DNA of 64,000 nucleotides, taken from contig NZ_AP024600.1 in assembly GCF_036322585.1 (NCBI RefSeq), forward strand, positions 1,550,001 to 1,614,000, in the 5' to 3' direction. This document shows, piece after piece, positions 28,609 to 36,945 of the stretch (positions are counted from its first letter, which is position 1; each line of letters begins with the position of its first letter). The translations under genes were made by a program, and so were the position numbers. The notes beneath the pieces are model-generated. The model did not search any database and was not told the origin of the DNA. It worked only from the letters and a program-made list of their open reading frames with translations. This stretch comes from Luteolibacter sp. LG18. GTDB lineage: Bacteria > Verrucomicrobiota > Verrucomicrobiia > Verrucomicrobiales > Akkermansiaceae.

Positions 28609-29313
28609 TCAACCGTCGGTGGGCTCGTGGAGGCGGCGACGGATCTTCGCCTCCGGGCCCTCTTCCTGGATCAGCAGCAGGCCCTTGAAGATGTCGATCA
28701 GGCCGCCGGTGCGGTGCTTGTCCCGCTGGAACTGCTGGAACGCGCGCTCGTACTCGTCGGAAAAGCGGTCGGAATCCTCCAGCGAGGAATCCGCCGGCAG
28801 GTGGCTGAGGACTTCCTGGTGGAGGCGCTGGGCCTCGGCTTCGCCGTGTTTCCGGCGTGTCTCGACGCGGGTGCGCGCCGCCGCGAGGTAGGCGCGGATG
28901 ACATCGAGTTGGCCTTCGACCGATTGCCACAGTTCGCGCCAATCGGCACGGTCGTCGAGGTCGAGCGAGCTATCGAGCCGGGACGAGAGACCGTGCAGGG
29001 TTTCATGCAGCGCTTCATCGCGGGCGACCACCACATCGAATCCGACGAGCGGGGAGGTGGACTCGCTTTCGAGCTCCTCTCCCAAGCGCCCGGTGTAGAG
29101 GCGGATCTCGGAAAGCAACGACTCCGCCTTTTCCCAGCCGGAGCGCCAGGCGGCGTCCGAAGCCACGGACGGGAGCGCCCGTTCCCCGAACGCGCGGGTT
29201 TCCCCGAGCATGGCGTGGAGGTCGGAGTCAGCCTCGGTGAGGTGCTGGAAGTCCGCCCGCAGGGCCTTGTTGATCCGCGACAGGACGAACACGTTCGAAA
29301 TGGAATCGCTCAT
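28609..29313 (-). CDS. Hypothetical helical cytoplasmic protein
   Basis: The 234-residue protein is strongly charged, Glu/Arg/Leu-rich and predicted to be almost wholly alpha-helical, possibly coiled coil (GLSSRLDSSLDLDDRADWRE, RTRVETRRKHGEAEAQRLHQ). There is no signal peptide or membrane segment, and no family is recognised. It starts at ATG 29313 and ends about 85 bases before the DUF3472 start codon on the same strand, so it could share transcription with it. Confidence 0.65.
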   Translation of the reverse strand: MSDSISNVFVLSRINKALRADFQHLTEADSDLHAMLGETRAFGERALPSVASDAAWRSGWEKAESLLSEIRLYTGRLGEELESESTSPLVGFDVVVARDEALHETLHGLSSRLDSSLDLDDRADWRELWQSVEGQLDVIRAYLAAARTRVETRRKHGEAEAQRLHQEVLSHLPADSSLEDSDRFSDEYERAFQQFQRDKHRTGGLIDIFKGLLLIQEEGPEAKIRRRLHEPTDG

Positions 29314-29492
29314 GGCTGGAAATGGTTGGTGATGATGGACGGGCCGCGATCACACGGCATGGATACCATTCCAACATACGCCCAACCCCGGCCAGGTGCA
29401 AACCTGCTCCGCGGGAACCGGGAGATTTCGGGGGTGAATAGGCCGGGAGGGGGAGTCGTCCAAGGGGACGTAAACCACAACCACCCACTGCC

Positions 29493-29831
29493 ATGAAACG
29501 CATCGCAATCTCCCTTGCCGCCGCCGCGCTCGCGTTCTTCGGTGCGACCCCGAACGCGGAGGCCCGCCACTACAGCAGCAGCTCCCGGGTCTACGTCAGC
29601 AGCTACGCCCGCTGCGGTTGCCCGATTTACGTCCAGCGCTACGTCGCCTTCTACGACGGCTGGGGCCGCCCGGTCTGGCGCACCCGTATCCTGCCGATCC
29701 GCCACACCTGCGGCTGGGGCCGCCCGGCTCCGTACTACGGCAGCTATAGCCGGTCCTACACGCCCTACTATGGCGGCTACACGTACGGAGGCTACGGCTA
29801 CCGCCGCCCCGGCATCGTGATCCGGTTCTGA
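29493..29831 (+). CDS. Small secreted Tyr/Gly/Arg-rich protein
   Basis: This 112-residue protein has a clean signal peptide (RIAISLAAAALAFFGATPNAEA). A short mature chain with three Cys (YARCGCPIYVQRYV and HTCGWG) ends in a Tyr/Gly-rich tail (YYGSYSRSYTPYYGGYTYGG). Low-complexity Tyr/Gly tails occur in exported structural or adhesive proteins. No function is known. A Shine-Dalgarno-like AAGGGGA lies about 25 bases upstream, too far to be decisive. ATG 29493 is used because the signal peptide follows at once. Confidence 0.7.
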   Translation: MKRIAISLAAAALAFFGATPNAEARHYSSSSRVYVSSYARCGCPIYVQRYVAFYDGWGRPVWRTRILPIRHTCGWGRPAPYYGSYSRSYTPYYGGYTYGGYGYRRPGIVIRF

Positions 29832-29837
29832 TCCCGG

Positions 29838-30941
29838 CTAACCCCGGACGACCGGCGCGCGCATCCGCACGTCATCGCCGATGCGCTCGTAGGTGACGTC
29901 CGCCAGTTCCAAGGGCACGGGCAATCCCGCGCCCGCGAGCGCCGGAACATCCCCGCCACACAGCAGCGGCGCGAGGTAAACGACGATCTCGTCGACGCAC
30001 CCAGCCTCGAACAAGGCGGCGGAAAACAGCCCGCCGGCCTCGACCAGGACGCTGAGCACGCCCTGTTCCGCCGCGAGGCGGCGCAGGGTGTCCGGTAGAT
30101 CCGCGACGGGGCGCACCAGGGTGCGGTCCCGCCATTCGTCGGTGAAAAGGTCCGCGTCCCGCGGCAACGAATCCGGCTGGCCGGTGACCACCACCCGCCA
30201 CGGTTGGTTCCGGCCCTCAAGCAGACCGGGTTCCCGGATGGTGAGCTTCGGCCGGTCGCGGCGCACGGTTTCACCGGAGGTGAGGATCGCATCGACCTCG
30301 CCGCGCAGCCGCTGGACATCCGCCCGCGAGGCCGGGCTGCTGAGCCACTGGCCCTCGCCCGGCGGGCGGGTCAGGCGGCCGTCCAGGCTCATGGCGGTCT
30401 TCCAGATCACCCACGGGCGGCCGGTTTCCTGGACTTGGAAAAACGATCGCAAGAGGGCGGTGGCCTCCGCTTCCCGGACTCCGGCGAGCACCTCGATCCC
30501 GGCCTCGCGGAGCAGGGCATCGGCGCGGCCAACGTGGGCCGGATTCCTGTCGGTGACGGCGTAAACCACGCGCGCCACCCCGGCCTCGATGAGCCCCACG
30601 GTGCACGGCGGCGTGCGGCCATAGGTGGAGCAGGGCTCCAGGGTGACATAGGCGGTGGACCCGCGGATCGCTTCCGCGCCCGCGTTCCGCAGCGCGTCCG
30701 CGAGGGCTTCCCGTTCGGCGTGGGGACGGCCTGCGGCCCGGTGCCAGCCGCGCCCGATGAGCGTGCCATCCTTCACCAAAACAGCCCCCACCGGGGGATT
30801 CGGTGCCGTGCGGCCCACTCCCTTCGCAGCTTCCTCCAGGGCGAGGCCCATCCAATGCGCGTCATCCACGCCGCCAGCTTCCGCGTTCCCGCCGCCGGCG
30901 GCAAGCCCGGCCACGGAATCCCAGTTGAAACCCGCCCTCAT
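29838..30941 (-). CDS. ribD: Riboflavin biosynthesis deaminase/reductase
   Basis: The 367-residue bifunctional enzyme performs the second and third steps of riboflavin synthesis. The N-terminal deaminase domain carries the zinc motifs PHAEREAL and LEPCSTYGRTPPC. The C-terminal reductase domain carries KTAMSLDGRL, SGETVRRDRP and LVEAGGLFSAALFEAGCVDE. Other rib genes are not in the window. ATG 30941 gives a 24-residue Gly/Ala-rich lead. GTG at 30869 (VDDAHWMGLAL) would match the usual RibD start better and may be the true start. Confidence 0.92.
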   Translation of the reverse strand: MRAGFNWDSVAGLAAGGGNAEAGGVDDAHWMGLALEEAAKGVGRTAPNPPVGAVLVKDGTLIGRGWHRAAGRPHAEREALADALRNAGAEAIRGSTAYVTLEPCSTYGRTPPCTVGLIEAGVARVVYAVTDRNPAHVGRADALLREAGIEVLAGVREAEATALLRSFFQVQETGRPWVIWKTAMSLDGRLTRPPGEGQWLSSPASRADVQRLRGEVDAILTSGETVRRDRPKLTIREPGLLEGRNQPWRVVVTGQPDSLPRDADLFTDEWRDRTLVRPVADLPDTLRRLAAEQGVLSVLVEAGGLFSAALFEAGCVDEIVVYLAPLLCGGDVPALAGAGLPVPLELADVTYERIGDDVRMRAPVVRG

Positions 30942-30981
30942 CTCCTACATGGTGCAGGAGTTGTAGGAACCTCCACACACC

Positions 30982-31539
30982 ATGAAAACCCCGCTCGTCC
31001 TCCTGCCGGTGGCTTGTCTCGCGTTCCAATTCGCCGCCGCCGCGGATTCCGCGCCACCCGCACCCGCCAAACCCGCCGCCACGCTCACTCCCTACCAGGA
31101 AGGCATGGCCGCCGTCGCCGCGGGCGATCCCGTCCTCGCCGAGGCCAGCTTCAACAAGGCCCTCAAGCAGGATCCCAACAACGCCAATGCCCGCTTCCAG
31201 CTCGGCGAGGTGCAACGCAACGCCGCCTCCATCGCCGCCAAGGGCCGCGAGATGAAATTCGGCAGCGTGATGATCGAGAAAATCCAACTCGACAAGGCCA
31301 AGCCCCAGGAGGCCCTCGACTACCTCGGCACCCTCGTCGGCAAGGGATCGAAGGACACGATCGCCGCCAACTTCATCCTGGATGATCCGAAGAGCATGCT
31401 CGCGACCAAGGAGATCACCCTCAAGCTGGCCAACCTGCCCGCGCGCGCGGTGCTGGACTACATCCTCGGCCAGATCGGCGCGAAAGCCCGCTTCGACGAG
31501 CACGCGATCGTGGTGACCCCGAAGCCGGGCGCTTCGTAA
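30982..31539 (+). CDS. Secreted TPR protein with STN-like C-terminal domain
   Basis: This 185-residue protein has a signal peptide (PLVLLPVACLAFQFAAAADS) and a TPR-like helical pair at about 38-75 (YQEGMAAVAAGDPVLAEASF, KALKQDPNNANARFQLGEVQ). The C-terminal segment (about 138-180; TLKLANLPARAVLDYILGQI) resembles the secretin/TonB short N-terminal (STN) beta-alpha fold. STN domains pass substrates or signals in secretins and TonB receptors. Here it stands alone in a small exported protein, so its partner is unknown. Confidence 0.7.
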   Translation: MKTPLVLLPVACLAFQFAAAADSAPPAPAKPAATLTPYQEGMAAVAAGDPVLAEASFNKALKQDPNNANARFQLGEVQRNAASIAAKGREMKFGSVMIEKIQLDKAKPQEALDYLGTLVGKGSKDTIAANFILDDPKSMLATKEITLKLANLPARAVLDYILGQIGAKARFDEHAIVVTPKPGAS

Positions 31540-31546
31540 CGGGGCT

Positions 31547-32563
31547 TCACACTCCGACCATCATCGAGACATGGGCGGCCGTCAGCTCGCCCATGGTCTT
31601 GCAGTCTCCGAAGCCGCTGGTCTGGTGCATCTTGTCGAGGTCCCGGGCCAGCGTTCCCACATGGGAGCGCGGCGCCAGTTCCTCGCGCCGCATGATACCG
31701 AGCAGCGCCTTGAGCCGGCTGGCCTCGACCTTGGCGCGGCGCGCCATCTGGGCGTGCTCCTCGGCCACGTACTGGTCGATGGTCTTCCGGTTCAGCACCT
31801 CGAAGGCGAGCTTGGTGATGCTGCGGTTCGAATCGAAACGGTAGGCGAGGTAGATCTTGCCGCGGCTCTCGTACGACTGCTGGTCGAAGTCGATCGGCCG
31901 CACCCGGTACTGGACCTCCTCGAAGTCCGGGGTGATGTCCACGACGTAGTTCACGCTGCGCATGTCCCCGAGCAGGCGGATGAAGCAGCGCTCGTTGAAC
32001 TTGGTGAACTCCTTCGCGATGCGGACCTTGTTCAGGCCGGGGCGGTTCAGGTAGTCGTTGAGGAAGACGTTTCCCGGCACGCCGGCGATGTGCTCCTCGA
32101 TCAGCGTGTTGCCGTTGACGAAGTAGTTGATGCGGTTCGGCGACAGGATGTGCTCGAGCTCCAGGCCGTAGATGCGGGAGGCGTCCGCGATCTTGACGTA
32201 GAAGTAGTCCGAGTTGTCGTTGAAGAGGTTCGTGATCCGGACCCGGAACGGGCGCGAGTTTCCGAAATCGCCGAAGTCGATGCGGTCCACGCTGAGGTGC
32301 TCGTGGTGCTCGACCTCGCCGCCGATCTTCAGCTCGGCGTAGATCTGGGTGAGCTTCGGCTTCAGGTCGGCGAAGACCTCGGGCGGATACATCACCGTGA
32401 GCCACAGGGTTTCCTTGCCCTGCGGGTCGTCGTACGGGATCGCCCCGGTGAAACGGCAGAGGTCGTTGTAGACCTGCGGGATCTCCCGGTAGCGGTCGAA
32501 GTGGTACAGGTACTGCCGCAACGGGCCGGAAACCGGGTACTGGATCTTGCGCCGGGAAATCAT
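31547..32563 (-). CDS. Conserved hypothetical cytoplasmic protein
   Basis: This 338-residue soluble protein is rich in Tyr, Phe and charged residues (PLRQYLYHFDRYREIPQVYN, FNDNSDYFYVKIADASRIYG, INYFVNGNTLIEEHIAGVPG). No signal peptide or membrane helix is present. The C-terminal 70 residues look helical. No family was recognised. It is a well-formed gene with consistent codon use and converges with the secreted TPR/STN gene at a spacing of 7 bases. Confidence 0.7.
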   Translation of the reverse strand: MISRRKIQYPVSGPLRQYLYHFDRYREIPQVYNDLCRFTGAIPYDDPQGKETLWLTVMYPPEVFADLKPKLTQIYAELKIGGEVEHHEHLSVDRIDFGDFGNSRPFRVRITNLFNDNSDYFYVKIADASRIYGLELEHILSPNRINYFVNGNTLIEEHIAGVPGNVFLNDYLNRPGLNKVRIAKEFTKFNERCFIRLLGDMRSVNYVVDITPDFEEVQYRVRPIDFDQQSYESRGKIYLAYRFDSNRSITKLAFEVLNRKTIDQYVAEEHAQMARRAKVEASRLKALLGIMRREELAPRSHVGTLARDLDKMHQTSGFGDCKTMGELTAAHVSMMVGV

Positions 32564-32628
32564 GGGTGGAGGGACAGTCTAGCGGGCGGGACCGCGGGGT
32601 CGAGACATTCACGGTCCCAGGGGCCGCG

Positions 32629-33195
32629 TCACGCCTCGTCGAGGAGGGTCTTGCGCGTGAAGAGCGTGAGCACCGGGATGCCGCGCGCCTCGATCGCCTC
32701 GCGGCCGCCTTCCTGGCGGTCCACCAACACCAGCGCGAACGCCACCTTGCCGCCCTCGCGCTCGATCACGTCGATGGCCTTGATGGTGGAGCCGCCGGTG
32801 GTGATCACATCATCCACGACGATCACCGTACTTCCTTCCTTGAAGTTGCCTTCGATCTGCTTGCCGCGGCCGTGGCCCTTCGGCTCCTTGCGCACGGTGA
32901 AGACCTGCAGGGCCTCCGCCGGGTGTTGCTTCGCGGAGGTCATGCCCACGGCCAGCGAGATCGGGTCCGCGCCGAGGGTCATGCCGCCGATGGCATCGAT
33001 CTGGAGGCCTTCCGCCGCGATGCGCTCGCGTACCGCCGCCCAGCCGAGCTCGCCGATCAGGTTCGCGCCGAAGGGATCGAGGGCCGTCACGCGGCAGTCG
33101 ATGTAGAGATCGCTCTCCTTGCCGGAGGCGAGGGTGAAGGTTCCGGTGCGGACGGACTTTTCGAGGAGGAGGGACTTGAGCGCGGCGGCGGACAT
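32629..33195 (-). CDS. pyrE: Orotate phosphoribosyltransferase
   Basis: This enzyme of about 188 residues makes orotidine-5'-phosphate from orotate and PRPP in pyrimidine synthesis. Motifs are FTLASGKESDLYIDCR, the Lys loop VRKEPKGHGRGKQIEG and the PRPP-binding VIVVDDVITTGGSTIKAI. ATG 33195 (MSAAALKSLL) fits the family start; the frame stays open upstream to 33351 but is not conserved-looking. It is isolated from other pyr genes. Confidence 0.93.
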   Translation of the reverse strand: MSAAALKSLLLEKSVRTGTFTLASGKESDLYIDCRVTALDPFGANLIGELGWAAVRERIAAEGLQIDAIGGMTLGADPISLAVGMTSAKQHPAEALQVFTVRKEPKGHGRGKQIEGNFKEGSTVIVVDDVITTGGSTIKAIDVIEREGGKVAFALVLVDRQEGGREAIEARGIPVLTLFTRKTLLDEA

Positions 33196-33281
33196 GGGGA
33201 AAAGACTCAAGAATCCAGAATCCAGAAGCAAGAGTGGAGAAGCGCCTTGCGGGGCAGCCCAGCGGCGGCTAAATTCGATGC

Positions 33282-33617
33282 GTGGACACGGAACCACTCG
33301 ATCGTTCCGGCCGGACCGTGAGCGTGGAACGGAAGAGCTTCCGCTGGGCAATCGCAGGTTGCCTGTTGATTTTGCTAGGAGGAGCTTCCTTTCTCTTCGG
33401 GCAACTGTGGGGGATGGACCTGATTCACCGGATGACGACTTCCAAGCTCGGCCTGGTGGAGTATTCGGCTGAACTCAACCGGATTTCCCGAATGTGCGGT
33501 CCATTTATCTGGGGTGGATTGATCGCGGGCGGCATGGGTGCTTTGGTGTTTCTCATTTCCTTCATCATGTGGTTGGCAGCTGTGCTGGACCGGCGAAGCG
33601 GAAACCCACCGCAATAG
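33282..33617 (+). CDS. Small two-helix membrane protein, first of a tandem pair
   Basis: The 111-residue protein starts at GTG 33282 (MDTEPLDRSG). It has a basic patch RKSFRW, a first membrane helix (IAGCLLILLGGASFLFGQLW), about 25 linker residues, a second helix (GLIAGGMGALVFLISFIMWL) and a DRRSG tail. The next gene has the same length and layout, so the two look like diverged copies. No family is recognised. Confidence 0.6.
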   Translation: MDTEPLDRSGRTVSVERKSFRWAIAGCLLILLGGASFLFGQLWGMDLIHRMTTSKLGLVEYSAELNRISRMCGPFIWGGLIAGGMGALVFLISFIMWLAAVLDRRSGNPPQ

Positions 33618-33666
33618 CGAGGCTGGCGCTTGCCTAGACGGGAGTCGGGCCATTACATGCGGAGGC

Positions 33667-34002
33667 ATGGGAACCGCACCAGACACCGCCTTGACGGAAG
33701 CCCGTGAGATGGAACGGAAATGGTTTTTCCGCACATTGCTTTCGTCGCTCGCCACCCTACTCGCGTACGGAACCGGGCTTGGCATCGGTTGGTGGGGCAA
33801 CAAGCTGACCGCGGAAGCGAACCTGGCCTTGGCCAATGGCCATCCGGAGGTGCTCGAACAAACGGGCGCCCGGATGCAGCCGCTCTTCACCGCCTACAAA
33901 ATCTCGCTGGTGACGCTGCTGTTCGCCGGCCTGCTGTTTCTCGTGTCGCTGGTGTTCTGGCTGCTTTCGATGCGGCAGCGGCGCGGGTTGAAAGGGAGTT
34001 GA
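33667..34002 (+). CDS. Small two-helix membrane protein, second of a tandem pair
   Basis: The 111-residue protein has a basic patch RKWFFRTLL, helix one (SSLATLLAYGTGLGIGWWG), a linker, helix two (LVTLLFAGLLFLVSLVFWLL) and a MRQRRG tail. This parallels the preceding gene almost position for position. ATG 33667 is preceded by GGAGG at a tight spacing of one base. The last bases of the gene overlap the start of a palindromic repeat at 33999-34136. Confidence 0.62.
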   Translation: MGTAPDTALTEAREMERKWFFRTLLSSLATLLAYGTGLGIGWWGNKLTAEANLALANGHPEVLEQTGARMQPLFTAYKISLVTLLFAGLLFLVSLVFWLLSMRQRRGLKGS

Positions 34003-34136
34003 GCCTTCAGGCGAGGAAGGTCTTCCGGGGGGCGGAGTCTCGAGTGTTTCGAAATCCTCTTGGGTTACGTTGTCCACCGAGCGGGATTGGTCTGGACATC
34101 GCCGCTCCATCTCACCCTCCTGAAGGCTCGACTCCG
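33999..34136. repeat. Inverted repeat element, GAGCCTTCAGG family (short, degraded copy)
   Basis: The left arm (33999-34028) carries GAGCCTTCAGGCGAGGAAGG. The right arm (34115-34136) is a partial inverse copy ending in CTGAAGGCTCGACTCCG. The left arm is near-identical to the arms of the 224-bp element at 54366-54589. The stop codon of the preceding membrane-protein gene lies in the left arm. Confidence 0.7.
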
Positions 34137-34141
34137 TACAC

Positions 34142-34176
34142 GAAAAAGCCGCTGCCCTTGCGGGAAGCGGCTTTTG
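34142..34176 (-). terminator. Intrinsic terminator of the rplU-rpmA operon
   Basis: Read on the minus strand, AAAGCCGCTT and AGCGGC form a stem around CCCGCAAGGGC, followed directly by a run of five T residues. It lies about 20 bases after the rpmA stop codon. Confidence 0.85.
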
Positions 34177-34197
34177 GAAATTTTCGCAGCGGATCGC

Positions 34198-34461
34198 TCA
34201 GTTGGCGGCGGCAGCCACCGGCTGGCCGACGTTCACGCGGCGGCCATCGCGGTCGAAGAACACGCGGCCATCGGTGACGGCGAAGATGGTGTGGTCGCGG
34301 CCGATGCCGACGCCCACGCCCGGGTGCCACTTGGTGCCACGCTGGCGGATGATGATGTTGCCGGCGATGACAGCCTGACCGCCGAACTTCTTCACGCCGA
34401 GGCGCTTGGAGCGGGAGTCGCGACCGTTCTTGACGGAACCTTGTCCTTTCTTATGGGCCAT
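34198..34461 (-). CDS. rpmA: 50S ribosomal protein L27
   Basis: This 87-residue protein is full length and has the canonical start [16 protein letters not shown] and [21 protein letters not shown]27 sits at the peptidyl-transferase centre. It begins directly with AHKKG, so the N-terminal cleavage extension found in Firmicutes is absent. It follows rplU by 21 bases in the standard rplU-rpmA order. Confidence 0.98.
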   Translation of the reverse strand: MAHKKGQGSVKNGRDSRSKRLGVKKFGGQAVIAGNIIIRQRGTKWHPGVGVGIGRDHTIFAVTDGRVFFDRDGRRVNVGQPVAAAAN

Positions 34462-34482
34462 GTCAGTGGGGAGGTATCGGGA

Positions 34483-34794
34483 TTAGACGCCAACGGCGGT
34501 GATCTCGAGCTTCGTCAGGTGGCGACGGAAGCCCTTGGTCTTGTGGAAGCCCTTGCGGCGCTTGAACTTGAAGGCAACGCCCTTCTTGCCACGGAACTGC
34601 TCGACCACCTTGGCGGTGACGGACGCGCCCGCCACGGTCGGCGCACCGATCTTGACGGATTCGCCTTCGCCGACGAGGAGCACGTCGAAAGTGAGTTCGG
34701 AATCGACTTCGGCGTCGAGCTTCTCGACGTCGATTTTGTCGCCTTGCTGAACGCGGTATTGCTTACCGCCGGTTTTGATCACTGCGTAGGCCAT
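34483..34794 (-). CDS. rplU: 50S ribosomal protein L21
   Basis: This 103-residue protein begins [20 protein letters not shown] and ends with the 23S rRNA-binding motif [20 protein letters not shown]. The length is standard. ATG 34794 is chosen; the frame stays open upstream but is not conserved. It is the first gene of rplU-rpmA. The promoter should lie in the 127-base gap shared with the divergent tsaE gene. Confidence 0.98.
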   Translation of the reverse strand: MAYAVIKTGGKQYRVQQGDKIDVEKLDAEVDSELTFDVLLVGEGESVKIGAPTVAGASVTAKVVEQFRGKKGVAFKFKRRKGFHKTKGFRRHLTKLEITAVGV

Positions 34795-34921
34795 GGCCGT
34801 ATAAGGAGAGGGTTGCCGCCTTTTCGGGCGGGCGGGGAGAACAACACGGGTGGGCTCAAGCGGCAAGAAATTTTTTTAGAAACGAGATTGGCAGGTGCTT
34901 TAGGTTTCCCAAGTATCGGAA

Positions 34922-35332
34922 ATGACCTCGCGCGCGCCCACCCCGGAAGCCATGGCAGCCCTCGGACGGGAAGCCGCGGCGCGCGCGGTGCCCGGTCAGG
35001 TCTTCGCGCTGGTGGGGGACCTGGGAGCCGGGAAAACGCATTGGACGAAGGGCTTGGCGGACGGCCTCGGATTCGCCGGTGAGGTGACCAGCCCGACCTT
35101 TTCGCTGGCCCACGAGTACCGCGGCGGACGCCTGCCCGTGTTCCATTTCGATTTTTACCGGATCGAAACGGCCGACGAGCTTTTCGGGATGGGTTGGGAC
35201 GAGTACCTCGACGAAGGCGGGGTGATCGTCGCCGAGTGGGCGGACAAATTCCCCGAAGTCCTGCCGCCGGACACCCGCTGGTACCATTTCCACCTGCTGG
35301 CGGACGGCTCGCGGGAGATCACCGCGGGGTGA
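34922..35332 (+). CDS. tsaE: tRNA threonylcarbamoyladenosine biosynthesis ATPase TsaE
   Basis: This 136-residue P-loop ATPase has Walker A LVGDLGAGKTHWTKGL, the switch region TSPTFSLAHEY and HFDFYRIETADELF, and WADKFPEVLP at the C-terminal side. TsaE works with TsaB and TsaD to make the t6A base of ANN-decoding tRNAs. It is divergent from rplU. The other tsa genes are absent. Confidence 0.95.
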   Translation: MTSRAPTPEAMAALGREAAARAVPGQVFALVGDLGAGKTHWTKGLADGLGFAGEVTSPTFSLAHEYRGGRLPVFHFDFYRIETADELFGMGWDEYLDEGGVIVAEWADKFPEVLPPDTRWYHFHLLADGSREITAG

Positions 35333-35335
35333 TCC

Positions 35336-35467
35336 TCAGTGGGCGATCATCCGGCCGACCGAATCGGCGGTGGCCATGGCCGTTTCCCCCAGACCCTGCG
35401 CGATTCCGCAGGACGTGGAGAGGGCGCAGGCCGCAAGCACGGCAAGCTGGAGGAGGATCCGGAGCAT
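35336..35467 (-). CDS. Entericidin-like mini lipoprotein
   Basis: This 43-residue gene reads MLRILLQLAVLAACALSTSC followed by GIAQGLGETAMATADSVGRM and ends IAH-stop. A hydrophobic leader ends at a Cys, then comes a short Gly/Ala helix, the pattern of entericidin A/B peptides (leader, Cys, a G-x-G-E/D segment). The lipobox (STSC) is imperfect. Entericidins are small envelope lipoproteins linked to stress. It converges with tsaE with only 3 bases between stop codons. Confidence 0.65.
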   Translation of the reverse strand: MLRILLQLAVLAACALSTSCGIAQGLGETAMATADSVGRMIAH

Positions 35468-35535
35468 GGCACGGACACTGACGGGTCCCGGGCCGGAGTC
35501 AAGCAGGCGGGGAAGCTGTTAGTGGCCCGGTGGCG

Positions 35536-36183
35536 TCAGGCGACGCGGCTATCGAGCTGGAAGATCTGGCCGGAAGTGTGGGGCAGGCCTTCTTCCAGCG
35601 TCCGGATGAACCGCGCCACCGCCCCGGGAGTATTGAAGCGCCCAAGGGTGTGCTCCGTCAGGACCTCGTCCCGCCGCTCCGGCGACACTCCGGTGGTCAT
35701 GCGGGTCTCGAGGAAGCCCGGCAGCACAACATTGATGCGGACCCCGGCACGGCCCACTTCCCGGGCCAGCGACTTGCCCAATCCGATCAGACCGGCTTTC
35801 GCAGCGGCGTACGCGGCCTGGCCCGCCGGTGGATGGAGGGCGGAGAAGCTCGAGATGAAAACCACGTGTCCCGTACGGCGCTTCACCATGCCCCGCAGGG
35901 CGGCTTTGGCGCAGCGGGCGGCCCCATGGAGATTCGTTTGCAAAACGGCGTCCCAATCAGCCTCCGAGAGCTTCACCAGGGGAACGTCCCGGGTGAGCCC
36001 GGCATTGCAAACGAGCAGGTCGGTTTCCCGGTCCTTGAAAAACGCGGCGACGGAACCCGGAGAGGCCACGTCGAGGTCCACCCGGCCCGGTGCGGCCACC
36101 TCCCAACCGGCCACCCGGAACTCACCGGCGATCGCCTGCCCGAGGCCGCCCTCTCCACCCGTGATGATGATCCTGCCCGGCAC
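35536..36183 (-). CDS. Short-chain dehydrogenase/reductase, FabG-like
   Basis: The 215-residue Rossmann enzyme has a TGGEGGLG nucleotide motif, LVCNAGLTRD and the catalytic Ser-Tyr-Lys set in ISSFSA and AAYAAAKAG, followed by NVVLPGFLETRM. This is closest to 3-oxoacyl-ACP reductases, although the nucleotide motif has GL instead of GI and the chain is about 30 residues shorter than FabG. The substrate is unknown. No acyl-carrier-protein or fab genes are nearby. Confidence 0.82.
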   Translation of the reverse strand: MPGRIIITGGEGGLGQAIAGEFRVAGWEVAAPGRVDLDVASPGSVAAFFKDRETDLLVCNAGLTRDVPLVKLSEADWDAVLQTNLHGAARCAKAALRGMVKRRTGHVVFISSFSALHPPAGQAAYAAAKAGLIGLGKSLAREVGRAGVRINVVLPGFLETRMTTGVSPERRDEVLTEHTLGRFNTPGAVARFIRTLEEGLPHTSGQIFQLDSRVA

Positions 36184-36377
36184 CCCTGAGAGCTACGCCA
36201 CTGGTCCAGTACGGACAACCCCCAAGCAACCTGCGAATAACTTGGGCAAAGACCGGGAGAACAGGAGGGGTTCGGGACCGGGAACGCTTCAGGTTCACGA
36301 AGGGCAACGTACCGTGCCCAGGTTTTTCCCACCGTGGAACCCGCTTGGTAGAGGCGAGGAACGGTCGAAATCGGGAG

Positions 36378-36386
36378 TTATCCACA
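36378..36386 (+). promoter_or_regulatory. DnaA-box match TTATCCACA
   Basis: A perfect match to the consensus 9-mer lies in the 206-base gap between the SDR and SRPBCC genes. No second clear box was found nearby, so it may be chance or an isolated DnaA site. Confidence 0.35.
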
Positions 36387-36389
36387 CGG

Positions 36390-36905
36390 TTAAGAAGAAG
36401 ATTCTATGGAGTTCAAAAGGAAGAATTCTTCAGAGAGGAAGCGTTCCCACTCGTTGGATTCCGCCACGCGTTTGATCCACCCGTTCCGTTCTTCCAACAG
36501 GGCGAGCAAATGGGGCCTGAGCAACGCACGATCCACCAGGAGGCCTCCGAACGGGCCAAGCGGGGATGTGAACCGGAACGTGTCGTGCATGAGCGTGGCG
36601 CTGCCCTGGGGCTCGAACACGTGATCGTGCTCCATTTTCTGGAACGGCCCGCGGAGCATCTCGTCGCGGAAGTGGTGCGGTCGGTCGTACCCGGTGATGC
36701 CCACGGTCATGCGGAAGCGGATCCCGAAGTGGCGGGCGCTCCAAGTGACCTCCTCGTTCAGCCCGATCAGGCCGCGGGTCACACCGGCGATGGCCCGCTC
36801 ACCGGTGTGGGCGGTGGAGGCCAGGTGCAGGTCGATGCTGCGCGAGAGGTCGAAAACGCGGTCGACCGGTGCCTCGATCCGCGTGGTTAGCTGGATCGTG
36901 GTCAC
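36390..36905 (-). CDS. SRPBCC (START-like) ligand-binding family protein
   Basis: The 171-residue protein begins TTIQLTTRIEAPVDRVFDLS and continues with FRMTVGITGYDRPHHFRDEM and HDTFRFTSPLGPFG, the beta-alpha pattern of SRPBCC/polyketide-cyclase proteins that hold hydrophobic ligands. The start is GTG 36905. It follows pdhC by about 40 bases on the same strand and may be co-transcribed. There is no signal peptide and the ligand is unknown. Confidence 0.82.
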   Translation of the reverse strand: MTTIQLTTRIEAPVDRVFDLSRSIDLHLASTAHTGERAIAGVTRGLIGLNEEVTWSARHFGIRFRMTVGITGYDRPHHFRDEMLRGPFQKMEHDHVFEPQGSATLMHDTFRFTSPLGPFGGLLVDRALLRPHLLALLEERNGWIKRVAESNEWERFLSEEFFLLNSIESSS

Positions 36906-36945
36906 CGGTCGGGAAGAGTTCCGGGGTGTTGGAAACCGCGGGGGC

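Noticed and set aside
33201-33236. AAGAATCCAGAATCCAGAA-like short repeats at 33201-33236 and inversely at about 41931-41960
   Set aside because: Only single short copies of this type are visible, without hairpins or pairing; too little to call an element.
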